A stretch of 64,000 bases of DNA from Polynucleobacter meluiroseus. GTDB taxonomy: Bacteria; Pseudomonadota; Gammaproteobacteria; Burkholderiales; Burkholderiaceae. Positions within the stretch are counted from its first letter, which is position 1. The number at the start of each line of letters is the position of its first letter. Position numbers and translations under genes: made by a program. The stretch lies in NCBI GenBank assembly GCA_945881875.1, contig CAMCVH010000004.1, forward strand, positions 62,001 through 126,000, in the 5' to 3' direction. The notes beneath the pieces are model-generated. The model saw only the letters and a list, made by a program, of their open reading frames with translations. It was not told where the DNA came from and searched no databases. Positions 39,884-49,089 of this stretch are shown here, piece by piece.

Positions 39884-41086
39884 ATGGATACTTCTATTGC
39901 TTTTGTTCTGTTAGCTGTCTTTTGCCTCATCGCTATCGCAAGTCTCTTTTATGCATGGACTCAGAGTCAAGCTCGAGTTCGCGCAGAATCTGAATTAGAT
40001 GCGGAGCGCAGAATTAGTGCTGAAAAATTAGCTGGTATTCAGCAATCAGCTCAAGATGCCAAAACTACCCTTTCTGATCAATTCAAAAACCTTGCTAATG
40101 AAATATTAGAAGAAAAATCTAAACGCTTTGCTGAACAAAATCAACAAAACCTAGATACTCTCTTAAAACCTCTGCAAGAAAAACTGACCGATTTTAGAAA
40201 ACAAGTGGATGACACTTATCAATCTGAAGCGAGAGAACGTTTTGCACTTAAGCAAGAGGTTGAAAAATTAGCAGGCCTTAATCTCAAAATGACTGATGAG
40301 ACCAGGGCTCTTACTAATGCTCTCAAAGGCGAATCTAAAACTCAGGGTGATTGGGGTGAATTGGTTCTTGAAACAATTCTTGAGAACTCTGGTTTGCATA
40401 AAGGCGAAGAGTATTTAGTCCAAGATAGTCATACCATTGATGATGGCTCACGTTTACAGCCAGACGTAGTGATTCGCTTGCCTGAATCAAAACACTTAGT
40501 CATTGATAGTAAGGTTTCTATTACTGCCTACACCAGATATATGCAGGCAGGTGATGACGCCACCAAAACAGCTGAACTAAATAGCCACGTTTTGTCTATC
40601 AAACAACATATTCAGGGTTTATCAGCTAAGAACTACCAAGATCTTTATGGTGTTGGTTCGATTGATTTTGTTTTGATGTTTATTCCAATAGAACCAGCAT
40701 TTTTAGCAGCCATGCGCCATGCGCCAGATATCTATCAAGAGGCACTCAAGAAGAATATTGTGATGGTTTGTCCAAGTACTTTATTAGCGACAGTTAGAAC
40801 TGTGGCTCACCTGTGGCGTCAAGAACATCAGAACCGTAATGCCCAAGAGATCGCGCGTCAGTGCGCTGTGCTTTATGACAAATTTGTTGGTTTTGTTGAA
40901 GATTTAGATAAGGTGGGACAACGATTAGATCAAGCGCAGGTCAGTTACGGTGATGCTATTGGCAAACTTAAAACTGGTCGAGGCAATTTAATTCGTACAG
41001 CTGAAAACGTCAAAAAATTAGGTGTTAAACCTAACAAATCGCTACCAACTAAGTTAACAGACGTCGCTGATGATGAGTTGGATTAA
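39884..41086 (+). CDS. rmuC: RmuC-family DNA recombination protein
   Basis: Four hundred residues: one N-terminal membrane helix (about 5-24), a long coiled coil (about 25-140, rich in Q, E and K) and the RmuC nuclease-like domain with GDWGELVLETILENSGL, QPDVVIRLPESKHLVIDSKVSITAYTRYM and MFIPIEPAFLAAM. RmuC limits recombination-driven inversions in E. coli and has been linked to anti-phage or anti-mobile-element roles. A standalone gene between two terminators. Confidence 0.94.
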   Translation: MDTSIAFVLLAVFCLIAIASLFYAWTQSQARVRAESELDAERRISAEKLAGIQQSAQDAKTTLSDQFKNLANEILEEKSKRFAEQNQQNLDTLLKPLQEKLTDFRKQVDDTYQSEARERFALKQEVEKLAGLNLKMTDETRALTNALKGESKTQGDWGELVLETILENSGLHKGEEYLVQDSHTIDDGSRLQPDVVIRLPESKHLVIDSKVSITAYTRYMQAGDDATKTAELNSHVLSIKQHIQGLSAKNYQDLYGVGSIDFVLMFIPIEPAFLAAMRHAPDIYQEALKKNIVMVCPSTLLATVRTVAHLWRQEHQNRNAQEIARQCAVLYDKFVGFVEDLDKVGQRLDQAQVSYGDAIGKLKTGRGNLIRTAENVKKLGVKPNKSLPTKLTDVADDELD

Positions 41087-41132
41087 TTGAATGGTATTTT
41101 TTTATTAATTACTCCTCTCACACCAGTAATTA

Positions 41133-41170
41133 AAAAAACCTGCTTCATTTGCATGAAGCGGGTTTTTTTT
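41133..41170. terminator. Bidirectional terminator between rmuC and the phasin gene
   Basis: Stem AAACCTGCTTCAT / ATGAAGCGGGTTT (13 bp, one G-U pair) around a TTGC loop, with an A run on the left and a T run on the right. The hairpin is therefore followed by U residues in both directions. It sits between the convergent rmuC and phasin genes. Confidence 0.85.
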
Positions 41171-41202
41171 CATCAGCCGAAGTTGATAATTTTTACTCTC
41201 GA

Positions 41203-41811
41203 TTACTTACTAGCGCGTACTGTCTTTTTAACTGATGTAGCACGTGTTGCTGGCTTTACAACAGCTGATTTAGCTTGCTTGGCAAAACCTTGAATCGCTT
41301 CAACAGCTTGCTCTGCATTAGCTTCTGCTACTGCTGCAGCTTCTTTAGCAGCAGCTTGGAACTGCTCGAAACCTTGCAATGATGTTGTTACTGATGTCTT
41401 TAATGCGTTAACAAAAACATCTGATCCAGCTGGTGCATTGGCTGCAAATGTGTTGACCCAGTTTTGGATACCAGCTTGGAAATGCTCTAGTTGAGCTTCA
41501 GCAACGTCTGCTAACTCCACTTGACCTTCACGAACAATCTTTGCAACAGCACGTTGATGAGCTGCTAATTGAGTACCGATTGGAGCAAAAGCGTCGCTTT
41601 GTACCAATGATGTGAAAGCTTGTGGATCTTTTGCTGTTAATACTTGCTCTAAACCATCTTGAGCTTCAGCAATAACTGTTTTAATTGCTGTGAAGTTAAT
41701 GTCAGCTAATTCTTGAGAGCGCTCTAAGGTTTTTGTGCTCAAGGCAAATGCTGTGTTGAGGCTTTCGCCTTGGAATTCCGCGAATTTTGCTGTGATCTGG
41801 TCTTGGTTCAT
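41203..41811 (-). CDS. Phasin family protein
   Basis: Polyhydroxyalkanoate granule-surface protein of 202 residues from the ATG at 41811 (MNQDQITAKFAEFQG). The Phasin_2-type helix pattern is clear: ALSTKTLERSQELADINFTAIK, then LEQVLTAKDPQAF. The C-terminus is Ala/Val/Lys-rich (KQAKSAVVKPATRATSVKKT), as in many Burkholderiales phasins. GGAGAAA precedes the ATG by about six bases. No PHA synthase is nearby. Likely highly expressed, given the promoter and terminator around it. Confidence 0.93.
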   Translation of the reverse strand: MNQDQITAKFAEFQGESLNTAFALSTKTLERSQELADINFTAIKTVIAEAQDGLEQVLTAKDPQAFTSLVQSDAFAPIGTQLAAHQRAVAKIVREGQVELADVAEAQLEHFQAGIQNWVNTFAANAPAGSDVFVNALKTSVTTSLQGFEQFQAAAKEAAAVAEANAEQAVEAIQGFAKQAKSAVVKPATRATSVKKTVRASK

Positions 41812-41873
41812 GTTTTTCTCCAAAAAGATTAATTAATAAGATTGCAACACATATATTGCGCTGCACAAACTCT

Positions 41874-41901
41874 ATTTTAAGGAAAACCATTGGTATTTCA
41901 A
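41874..41901 (-). promoter_or_regulatory. Predicted phasin promoter
   Basis: On the minus strand TTGAAA (41901-41896), 16 bases, TAAAAT (41879-41874), leaving about 60 bases of 5' leader before the phasin ATG. Both boxes match sigma70 in at least four of six positions. Confidence 0.55.
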
Positions 41902-41952
41902 GCTATTTTTGTTGCATTGCGTCAAAAATAGCCATTTTCTCATAATGAGAAA
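41902..41952 (-). repeat. Two adjacent perfect inverted repeats upstream of the phasin promoter
   Basis: First: GCTATTTTTG (41902-41911) and CAAAAATAGC (41923-41932), 10 bp perfect, around an 11-base centre containing TTGCATTGCGT. Second: TTTCTCAT (41936-41943) and ATGAGAAA (41945-41952), 8 bp perfect around a single base. The first abuts the -35 box. They are candidate operator sites; the granule-sensing repressor PhaR is the obvious suspect by analogy, but no binding motif is proven here. Confidence 0.55.
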
Positions 41953-42028
41953 TTACTTCTATGATTTATTAGGGATTTTTATTTATTTGATCTGATGATC
42001 TAGAGGCCAACTGATGACAAGAAAGCTT

Positions 42029-42102
42029 TGGTGCCCCCTGACAGAATCGAACTGCCAATCCATGATTACAAGTCAAGTGTTATACCATTTAACTAAGGGG
42101 GC
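42029..42102 (-). tRNA. tRNA-Thr (UGU anticodon)
   Basis: Seventy-four bases on the minus strand with the encoded CCA end. Acceptor GCCCCCT pairs with AGGGGGC; D stem GTTA/TAAC with a GG-containing loop; anticodon loop CTTGTAA (anticodon TGT, reads ACA); T arm GGCAG-TTCGATT-CTGTC. The anticodon stem CTTGA/TCATG contains one T-T mismatch at its second pair (28-42). It lies between the phasin and sspB genes. Confidence 0.9.
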
Positions 42103-42151
42103 TAACTTCTTACAACTGATACTTTTTTACTACCAAACCCAATATTCTAAC

Positions 42152-42586
42152 TTATTTCACTAGCTTTAGGCTAGGCTTGCCTTTAGAAAAAGGTCTGTTT
42201 GTCTGTGCATTTACATCAGAATTAATTCCATTGTTTGAAGTGGCATCTACACCTGTTGGTGTTGATTCTATTTTCTCAACAGGGAAGGACATGCCTTGTC
42301 CATTTTCTTTTGCGTAGATCGCCATGACACTTGCAACAGGCACATGGATGTCTCTAGGTACACCTGCGAATCGCGCCTGAAGACTTATCCAATCATTGTC
42401 TAATGAAAGACTCTGACAAGCATCTGGACTGATATTTAAAACAATTTCATTGTTATTAACGTAGTCCATTGGAACTTGAACTTTATCAGTTACAAACACC
42501 GCTATGTAAGGCGTAAAACCATAATCCACGCACCACTGATGCAGTGCGCGAATTAAGTAAGGTTTGTTACTTGGAGCCTCGCTCAT
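42152..42586 (-). CDS. sspB: ClpXP protease specificity-enhancing factor SspB
   Basis: Adaptor that delivers ssrA-tagged proteins to ClpXP. N-terminal substrate-binding domain with KPYLIRALHQWCVDYGFTPYIAVF, EIVLNISPDACQSL and ISLQARFAGVPRDIHVPVASVMAIYAKENGQGM. A flexible linker leads to a C-terminal ClpX-binding tail (KPSLKLVK). Start at ATG 42586 (MSEAPSNKPY), 144 residues. Last gene of petABC-sspAB. Confidence 0.95.
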   Translation of the reverse strand: MSEAPSNKPYLIRALHQWCVDYGFTPYIAVFVTDKVQVPMDYVNNNEIVLNISPDACQSLSLDNDWISLQARFAGVPRDIHVPVASVMAIYAKENGQGMSFPVEKIESTPTGVDATSNNGINSDVNAQTNRPFSKGKPSLKLVK

Positions 42587-42612
42587 GAAGTCCACAAATA
42601 TAGGCCGCTAGA

Positions 42613-43224
42613 TTAGCGACGCATCACCTTTTCTGAAGGTGTCAGTGCTTCAATATAAGCAGGACGGCTAAAAATACGCTCAGCGTATTTCATAAGAGGT
42701 GCAGCATTGCGAGACAAATCAATACCGTAATGCTCTAAACGCCATAGTAGTGGAGCAATCGCCACATCAAGCATTGAGAAGTCATCACCCAACATGTATT
42801 TGTTCTTAATGAAAATCGGTGCTAACTGTGTCAAACGATCACGAATCGCCAAGCGCGCTTTTTCATGATTCTTCTCTGCAGCTTTACCTTTTTCATTCTC
42901 TAAAGTTGATACGTGAATGAAAAGTTCTTTTTCAAAATTGAATAAGAACAAACGTGCACGTGCGCGAGCAACTGGATCAGGCGGCATCAATTGAGGATGT
43001 GGAAAGCGCTCATCAATGTATTCATTAATGATGTTTGACTCATAAAGAATCAAATCACGTTCAACCAAAATAGGTACTTGACCGTAAGGGTTCATGACTG
43101 AAATATCTTCTGGCTTATTAAAGAGATCCACATCACGGATCTCAAAGTCCATACCTTTTTCAAACAAAACCAAACGACAACGCTGAGAGAACGGACAGTT
43201 AGTGCCCGAATATAAAACCATCAT
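42613..43224 (-). CDS. sspA: Stringent starvation protein A (glutathione S-transferase fold)
   Basis: RNA-polymerase-associated regulator with a GST fold, 203 residues. N-terminal thioredoxin-like domain LYSGTNCPFSQRCRLVLFEKGMDFEIRDVDL, with PYGQVPILVERDLILYESNIINEYIDERFPHPQLMP. Two adjacent ATGs; AGGAGA lies upstream. The position after petC and before sspB is conserved in betaproteobacteria. Confidence 0.94.
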   Translation of the reverse strand: MMVLYSGTNCPFSQRCRLVLFEKGMDFEIRDVDLFNKPEDISVMNPYGQVPILVERDLILYESNIINEYIDERFPHPQLMPPDPVARARARLFLFNFEKELFIHVSTLENEKGKAAEKNHEKARLAIRDRLTQLAPIFIKNKYMLGDDFSMLDVAIAPLLWRLEHYGIDLSRNAAPLMKYAERIFSRPAYIEALTPSEKVMRR

Positions 43225-43245
43225 AGGGTCAATCTCCTAATTATT

Positions 43246-44001
43246 TTAGTGGATGTCTTTCCAGTAAGACTTATTCAAACCCCAAGCCAATACTGTAAAT
43301 ACTGCTAAGAACATCAATACCCAAACGCCCAAACGCTTACGATCCAACTGCGCAGGCTCACCCATCCACTGGAGATAAGCAACCAAATCACCCATAGCAT
43401 CATCAAACTCTTGCGGTTTCAATTTGCCAGGAGTTACTTGTTCAAAACCCTTAAACACATGAACTGTTTTAGTAGCATCATGCGGATCTTTTTCATCAAC
43501 ATACTTAGCTGTACGAACGCCTTGTAATTCCCACATCACGTGAGGCATACCAACATTAGGGAAAGCAATGTTGTTCCAACCTGTTGCCTTAGTGTCATCT
43601 TTATAAAAAGTGCGTAAGTAAGTGTATAGATAATCAACACCTTTAGAACGCGCAATCACTGATAAATCAGGAGGCATTGCACCGAACCAGGCTTTTGAGT
43701 CTTTTGGTGATACTGACACCTTCATCAAATCACCAATCTTCTCGCCACTGAACAATAAATTTTGTTTGATCTGCTCGTCCGTCAAACCAATATCGCGCAA
43801 ACGGTTGTAACGCATGCTCACTGCACCGTGGCAATTTAAACAATGGTTAACAAATAACTTAGCGCCGTTTTGAAGGGCTGCCTCACTGTTCACACGCTTA
43901 GGCGCAGTATCCAAAGGACCTGTAGCACCTGCAGCTTGAACTGAACCCACAGCAGCAACAAGAGCTAAGCTGCCAAAAAGTTTCAATAATAATTTTTTCA
44001 T
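43246..44001 (-). CDS. petC: Ubiquinol-cytochrome c reductase, cytochrome c1 subunit
   Basis: Haem c subunit of the bc1 complex. Signal peptide (1-23), haem motif C54-L-N-C57-H58, the loop AMPPDLSVIARSKG, and a C-terminal anchor (LGVWVLMFLAVFTVLAWGLN). 251 residues. AAGGAA sits 8 bases before the ATG. It passes electrons from the Rieske centre to soluble cytochrome c in the periplasm. Confidence 0.96.
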   Translation of the reverse strand: MKKLLLKLFGSLALVAAVGSVQAAGATGPLDTAPKRVNSEAALQNGAKLFVNHCLNCHGAVSMRYNRLRDIGLTDEQIKQNLLFSGEKIGDLMKVSVSPKDSKAWFGAMPPDLSVIARSKGVDYLYTYLRTFYKDDTKATGWNNIAFPNVGMPHVMWELQGVRTAKYVDEKDPHDATKTVHVFKGFEQVTPGKLKPQEFDDAMGDLVAYLQWMGEPAQLDRKRLGVWVLMFLAVFTVLAWGLNKSYWKDIH

Positions 44002-44030
44002 TTTCTTATTTCCTTAATGGGGACCAGTTA

Positions 44031-45431
44031 TCAATGCGCGACAAAAGTAACGCGTTTTGGAACTGGCTTAAATTCACCCATCTTGCTCCACCAAGGCATT
44101 GCCAAGAAAAAGCCAAAGTAAATCAAAGTACCGATCTGAGAAACCTTCTCACCAATTGGTGATGGCGCTTGAATACCTAGGTAACCCAAAATAATGAATG
44201 TCACCACAAACAAACCGTAGATATATTTATGGAACTGTGGGCGATAACGAATAGATTTAACTGGTGAGTTATCTAACCATGGCAAGAAGAAGAAAATCAC
44301 CACTGAACCACCCATGACCATCACACCCCAGAACTTAGCGTCTAACAAGTAGAAGGTCGCCGCTAGAACTACCAAGATACCAGCATATTTAATCTGTTGC
44401 TTTTTATCTTTTGTTTGACGAATCATCAAACCAAACAATACAGCTGCAAAGATCCACATCGGAATTAAGAACTCAGTTGTGACAGCACGCAACATAGAGT
44501 AGAACGGTGTGAAATACCAAACCGGTGCAATGTGCGGAGGTGTCTTCAACGGATCTGCTGGTATGAAGTTATTGAATTCTAAGAAGTAACCATTCATTTC
44601 AGGTGCAAAAAATACAATGGCTGCGAAGATCATCAAGAAGATGCCGATGCTCATCACATCATGTACAGTGTAGAAAGGATGGAACGGAATACCATCAAGA
44701 GGTATGCCTTTTTCATCAAGCGTTTCTTTGATCTCTACGCCATCAGGATTGTTTGAACCCACTTCATGGAGAGCCACAATGTGGGCAGCAACCAATCCGA
44801 TTAAAACTAATGGTAAAGCGATCACGTGGAATGAAAAGAAACGATTCAAGGTAGCATCACCAACAACGTAATCACCACGAATCCACAATGACAAATCAGG
44901 ACCAACCAATGGGATAGCTGCAAACAAGTTAACAATCACTTGAGCGCCCCAATATGACATCTGACCCCATGGTAGTAAATAACCCATGAAAGCTTCAGCC
45001 ATCAAGCAAAGGAAAATCGCACAACCGAAAACCCAAACCAATTCGCGTGGCTTGCGGTATGAACCGTAGATCAAGCCACGGAACATGTGCATGTAAACAA
45101 CAACGAAGAACATTGAAGCACCAGTTGAATGCATATAACGCACTAACCAGCCCCATGGTACTTCGCGCATGATGTACTCAACAGACTCAAATGCTTTTTC
45201 AGCATCTGGCTTGTAGTGCATCGCTAAGAAAATTCCAGTAATGATTTGAAGAGCTAAAACTAAAATAGCTAAAGCGCCAAAAATGTAAAAGAAATTTAAA
45301 TTCTTTGGAGCGTAGTATTTTGTTAAGTGAGCTTCAATCGTTGACGAAAGAGGAAAACGAGAATCTACCCAAGCCAATAATTTTGTCCCGCGTGTAGCGT
45401 TTGCAGGAACTTCTTTTTCATGAAATGCCAT
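44031..45431 (-). CDS. petB: Ubiquinol-cytochrome c reductase, cytochrome b subunit
   Basis: Eight-helix integral membrane subunit with two b haems, 466 residues. Haem-ligand helices include VRYMHSTGASMFFVVVYMHMFRGL and FSFHVIALPLVLIGLVAAHIVALHE; the Qo-site PEWY-like motif appears as PVWYFTPFYSMLRAV. GSYRKPRELVWVFG is typical of the family. AAGGGG precedes the ATG. Between petA and petC in the operon. Confidence 0.97.
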   Translation of the reverse strand: MAFHEKEVPANATRGTKLLAWVDSRFPLSSTIEAHLTKYYAPKNLNFFYIFGALAILVLALQIITGIFLAMHYKPDAEKAFESVEYIMREVPWGWLVRYMHSTGASMFFVVVYMHMFRGLIYGSYRKPRELVWVFGCAIFLCLMAEAFMGYLLPWGQMSYWGAQVIVNLFAAIPLVGPDLSLWIRGDYVVGDATLNRFFSFHVIALPLVLIGLVAAHIVALHEVGSNNPDGVEIKETLDEKGIPLDGIPFHPFYTVHDVMSIGIFLMIFAAIVFFAPEMNGYFLEFNNFIPADPLKTPPHIAPVWYFTPFYSMLRAVTTEFLIPMWIFAAVLFGLMIRQTKDKKQQIKYAGILVVLAATFYLLDAKFWGVMVMGGSVVIFFFLPWLDNSPVKSIRYRPQFHKYIYGLFVVTFIILGYLGIQAPSPIGEKVSQIGTLIYFGFFLAMPWWSKMGEFKPVPKRVTFVAH

Positions 45432-45442
45432 GTTCGAACCCC

Positions 45443-46042
45443 TTACGCTTTTTTATCTTCACCGATGATCAACATGGTGTCACTCACAAACATATGTGGT
45501 GGCACTTCCAAGTTATCAGGTGCAGGTTTATTTTTAAATACACGGCCAGCCAAGTCAAATGTTGAACCATGGCATGGGCATAAGAAACCACCCGTCCAGT
45601 TATCTGGCAATGATGGCTGCGCGCCAGTTTCAAATTTAGTAATTGGTGAGCAACCCAAGTGTGAACAAATACCAACCGCTACTAAGTACTCAGGCTTAAT
45701 TGAACGATGTTGATTTTGTGCGTACTCAGGCGTCAAATCTTTAGGATTGCGCTCTGACTTAGGGTCAGCTAATTCACCCTCAACCTTAGCTAAAGAAGCC
45801 AACATTTCTGGTGTACGACGAACAACCCAAACTGGTTTACCGCGCCATTCAACTGTGCGCATCTCGCCAGGTTGCATACCTGCGATGTCCATCTCAACTG
45901 GAGCGCCCGCTGCTTTAGCTTTTTCTGACGGCGCAAATGTACTGACTAACGGTAATGCGACTGCTGCTGCACCGGCACCACCAACAACTGATGTTGCAAT
46001 AAGCCATTGACGACGGCTTTTATCCATGGTTTGTTCACTCAT
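45443..46042 (-). CDS. petA: Ubiquinol-cytochrome c reductase, Rieske iron-sulfur subunit
   Basis: Rieske protein of 199 residues. Cluster box 1 C126-S-H128-L-G-C131 and box 2 C155-P-C157-H158, with C131/C157 expected to form the stabilising disulfide. The N-terminus carries a twin-arginine motif SRRQWL (RR at 10-11) before a hydrophobic segment, so it should be inserted by the Tat system encoded at 54692-56392. The ATG at 46042, with AAGGGA upstream, is chosen over the longer frame to 46132. Confidence 0.96.
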   Translation of the reverse strand: MSEQTMDKSRRQWLIATSVVGGAGAAAVALPLVSTFAPSEKAKAAGAPVEMDIAGMQPGEMRTVEWRGKPVWVVRRTPEMLASLAKVEGELADPKSERNPKDLTPEYAQNQHRSIKPEYLVAVGICSHLGCSPITKFETGAQPSLPDNWTGGFLCPCHGSTFDLAGRVFKNKPAPDNLEVPPHMFVSDTMLIIGEDKKA

Positions 46043-46088
46043 TACTCGTTTTCCCTTAGAAATGCTATTTTTTTCAAGTAGAGCCGAG

Positions 46089-46094
46089 ATTATA
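46089..46094 (-). promoter_or_regulatory. Predicted -10 of the pet-ssp operon
   Basis: Perfect TATAAT on the minus strand (46094-46089), followed by about 46 bases to the petA ATG, which has its own AAGGGA ribosome site. No strong -35 at 16-18 bases upstream; TTGACT occurs 32 bases upstream and is too far. Confidence 0.5.
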
Positions 46095-46149
46095 GCTAAA
46101 TCGGGCATCTGAATTAAAGCCCATTGAGTCAAAAAAGAACTAAATTGTT

Positions 46150-46196
46150 AAAAAAGACATGAGCTTACTCGGACTTACTTCAGTAAGTGCAAGCTG
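46150..46196 (-). terminator. Probable terminator of the Nif3-like gene
   Basis: Hairpin with inner stem ACTTAC/GTAAGT (46173-46178, 46183-46188) and outer arms AGCTT/AAGCT. On the minus strand it is followed by TCTTTTTT. It separates the Nif3-like gene from the pet operon promoter. Confidence 0.5.
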
Positions 46197-46212
46197 AACA
46201 AGGGTTTGATGT

Positions 46213-47028
46213 CTAGATCGGGTTGGGGATATCGATAAATTGGTGTTCAACACCCCATTTTTTTGATAAATGCTGGCCAAGAGCCTGAATGCCATAACGC
46301 TCTGTAGCATGATGGCCAGCCGCAATATAGGCCACCCCCATTTCTTGGGCAGCGTGGAAGGTTGGCTCAGACACTTCGCCACTGATGTAAGCATCCACTT
46401 TCATGGCAATAGCTTCTGTTATATACCCTTGCGCTGCTCCAGTGCACCATGCAATAGTCTTAACTGGCTTATTGAGATCCCCGATCACCAAGGGATCGCG
46501 ACCTAAACGGCTAGCTACACTCCTCGCCAATTGCCCTAAAGTCTTCTGTGTGCCACTGGTTTTACCCCGCCATATCAATCCATCGATCGCTCCCGGATAT
46601 GCGGCTGGAGACGCTTTGGCGTCGATCCAACCCATGACTTGGGCTAACTGGGCGTTGTTGCCCAATGTTGGATGTAAATCTAGAGGCAAGTGATAAGCAA
46701 ACAGACTGATTTCATGTTCCATTAAAAGTTTTAATCGAGCATGAAGCTGACCGACCACTCGCACATCATCATTTTTCCAAAACCAACCATGGTGAACCAA
46801 AATGGCATCAGCCCCCTCTTCGATGGCAGCATCGATCAAAGACAAACTAGCTGTTACACCCGTGACAATTTTCTTAATGGTGCCTTTACCCTGAACTTGT
46901 AAACCGTTAGGGCAATAATCCTTCACACGATTAACTTGCAATAAATCAGCCAAATAAATCGATAACTGATCGCGGTCGATAGACTTAGCGTTGGATTTAA
47001 CTGAGTTGGCTTTAGGTTTAGCTTTCAT
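46213..47028 (-). CDS. Nif3-like dinuclear metal centre protein
   Basis: Duf34/Nif3 family, 271 residues. Seen: [44 protein letters not shown] (metal His), [65 protein letters not shown]. The family has a conserved dinuclear site; GTP cyclohydrolase I-like and metal-handling roles have been proposed but are not settled. It is divergent from the protease gene and precedes petA, as in other Burkholderiales. Confidence 0.92.
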   Translation of the reverse strand: MKAKPKANSVKSNAKSIDRDQLSIYLADLLQVNRVKDYCPNGLQVQGKGTIKKIVTGVTASLSLIDAAIEEGADAILVHHGWFWKNDDVRVVGQLHARLKLLMEHEISLFAYHLPLDLHPTLGNNAQLAQVMGWIDAKASPAAYPGAIDGLIWRGKTSGTQKTLGQLARSVASRLGRDPLVIGDLNKPVKTIAWCTGAAQGYITEAIAMKVDAYISGEVSEPTFHAAQEMGVAYIAAGHHATERYGIQALGQHLSKKWGVEHQFIDIPNPI

Positions 47029-47078
47029 GATTTAACAGGCTCTCTCAATATTTCTATGAATTTTCCCCAACATTCCAT

Positions 47079-47090
47079 TAATCTAACAGC
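47079..47090 (+). promoter_or_regulatory. Candidate leaderless promoter -10 for the DegS/AlgW-type gene
   Basis: TAATCT (47079-47084), six bases (AACAGC), then ATG. No Shine-Dalgarno lies in the 62-bp divergent gap on this strand. The hexamer is a weaker match to TATAAT than the other examples. Confidence 0.33.
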
Positions 47091-48278
47091 ATGTTGAAAC
47101 ATCTCTGGTTACTCTTTGCTCAAATTATTACTGCCCTATTGGCGGTATTGTTCATTATCAGTACATTCAAACCGCAATGGTTAAATATTAGCGGCTTTGG
47201 TAGTTTTGGTCAGTGGGGTAGCTTAAGCACCATCACCATCAGAGAATCTCATGTTGATCCAAGCTTACCCAACCCAGGATCACATCATGAGGCCGCTAAA
47301 AAATCGATGGCTTCAGTCGTTAATATTTTTACTTCGAAAAATACGCCAAAGACTAAAAAGAAAAATAAGATAGATCCGAATCAAGAAGACCCCTTGTTTA
47401 AATTCTTTTTTGGAGATCCCTCAGATAACCAAAGCGACATCAATCCGAACCTAGGCTCTGGTGTCATTGTTAGTTCAGAAGGATTGATCCTGACTAACCA
47501 ACACGTCATTGAGGGTGCAGATCAAATTGAAGTAGCCCTGGCTGATGGCAGAAAAACTAAAGCTATCTTGGTTGGTAGTGATCCAGATACAGATATCGCT
47601 GTTCTCAAAATACAAGTTCCTAATTTACCTAGCTCAATTACTTTTGGAAAAATCGAATCAGTCAAAGTAGGTGATGTTGTTTTAGCAATCGGCAATCCGT
47701 TTGGTGTTGGTCAAACAGTTACCTCAGGAATAGTTTCTGCATTAGGCAGAGATCACCTCGGTATCAACACCTTTGAGAACTTCATACAAACCGATGCTGC
47801 CATTAATCCTGGTAACTCAGGTGGCGCTTTAGTTGATACCAGAGGCCATTTAATTGGTATCAACACAGCAATCTATTCCAGAAGTGGTGGCTCAATGGGT
47901 ATTGGATTTGCAATACCAGTTAGCACTGCAAAAGAAGTGATGGAAGCCATTGTTAAAAATGGCGGTGTAGTAAGAGGCTGGATAGGTGTTGAACCACAAA
48001 ACATCAGTACTGAAATGGCTCAAGCACTTAGCATCACCAAAGCAGGCGTCTTGATCAACGGGACGCTCCAAGGTGGTCCTGCAGATAGAGCTGGAATCAA
48101 ACCTGGAGATGTTTTAAAAAGTATTGATGGCAAAAATATCAGCGACATCACTGAACTTCTTAACAAGATTGCACAAATTACGCCAGGCAATAAAGTCAAA
48201 GCCACTGTCAATCGTAAAGGTAAAGATATCGACCTAGAGATCCAAGTTGGCAAAAGGCCTGGGCCTAAAAATCGATAA
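47091..48278 (+). CDS. DegS/AlgW-type membrane-anchored serine protease
   Basis: S1C (HtrA family) protease of 395 residues: an N-terminal anchor (about 5-24), then the trypsin-like domain with catalytic H138 (TNQHVIEGAD), D168 (DPDTDIAVLKI) and S243 (NPGNSGGALVDT), and a single PDZ domain (about 290-385, GVLINGTLQGGPADRAGIKPGDVL). One anchor and one PDZ fit DegS/AlgW, which senses misfolded outer-membrane porins and cleaves an anti-sigma factor, rather than DegP. A porin gene lies 3.4 kb away. Confidence 0.92.
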   Translation: MLKHLWLLFAQIITALLAVLFIISTFKPQWLNISGFGSFGQWGSLSTITIRESHVDPSLPNPGSHHEAAKKSMASVVNIFTSKNTPKTKKKNKIDPNQEDPLFKFFFGDPSDNQSDINPNLGSGVIVSSEGLILTNQHVIEGADQIEVALADGRKTKAILVGSDPDTDIAVLKIQVPNLPSSITFGKIESVKVGDVVLAIGNPFGVGQTVTSGIVSALGRDHLGINTFENFIQTDAAINPGNSGGALVDTRGHLIGINTAIYSRSGGSMGIGFAIPVSTAKEVMEAIVKNGGVVRGWIGVEPQNISTEMAQALSITKAGVLINGTLQGGPADRAGIKPGDVLKSIDGKNISDITELLNKIAQITPGNKVKATVNRKGKDIDLEIQVGKRPGPKNR

Positions 48279-48284
48279 TTTGTA

Positions 48285-49019
48285 TTAATGCGCCAAAATC
48301 TTCGATAAGAAATCTTTCGCTCTTGGACTTCTATCTTCGGGCTTATCAAAGAAGTCATCTTTAGGGCAATCTTCAACAATTTTGCCTTCATCCATAAAAA
48401 TTACGCGGTTGCTTACTTTACGTGCAAAACCCATTTCATGAGTAACACACATCATGGTCATACCGTCATGGGCAAGCTTCACCATGACGTCCAAGACCTC
48501 CCCAACCATCTCTGGATCTAGAGCTGATGTGGGCTCATCAAATAACATCACGATGGGATCCATACTCAATGCTCTAGCAATCGCCACTCGTTGCTGTTGA
48601 CCACCGGATAACTGACCGGGAAACTTATCTTTATGTGCAAATAGACCAACACGCTCAAGATACTTAAGACCGTGTGCAATAGCTTCTTCTTTACTGCGTC
48701 CTAAAACTTTAATTTGGGCCAGGGTTAAGTTTTCAGTAACTGATAAATGAGGAAATAACTCAAAGTGCTGGAACACCATACCAACGCGTGAGCGTAGCTT
48801 TGGTAAATTAGTTTTAGGATCGTGAACAGCGATACCATCCACTGTAATCTCACCTTGCTGGAATGGCTCTAAGGCGTTAATGGTTTTAATCAAAGTTGAT
48901 TTACCAGAGCCAGACGGTCCACAAACCACAACGACCTCACCTTTTTTGATATCAGTGGTGCAGTCAGTTAGTACTTGGAAATTACCGTACCACTTGGAGA
49001 CGTTTTTCATTTCAATCAT
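48285..49019 (-). CDS. gltL: Glutamate/aspartate ABC transporter, ATP-binding protein
   Basis: Polar amino-acid ABC ATPase of 244 residues. Walker [10 protein letters not shown] (34-42), Q-loop [16 protein letters not shown], signature [15 protein letters not shown], Walker [18 protein letters not shown] and the switch [11 protein letters not shown]. Last gene of gltI-gltJ-gltK-gltL, ending 6 bases from the convergent protease gene. A GltL-type family call; the substrate assignment depends on GltI. Confidence 0.92.
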   Translation of the reverse strand: MIEMKNVSKWYGNFQVLTDCTTDIKKGEVVVVCGPSGSGKSTLIKTINALEPFQQGEITVDGIAVHDPKTNLPKLRSRVGMVFQHFELFPHLSVTENLTLAQIKVLGRSKEEAIAHGLKYLERVGLFAHKDKFPGQLSGGQQQRVAIARALSMDPIVMLFDEPTSALDPEMVGEVLDVMVKLAHDGMTMMCVTHEMGFARKVSNRVIFMDEGKIVEDCPKDDFFDKPEDRSPRAKDFLSKILAH

Positions 49020-49089
49020 AGTGATCTCTTATGTGTTTTTTCTTTATTGTTTAATTTAGTTATTTTGCTACTTATTTGTTTTTAAGGAA

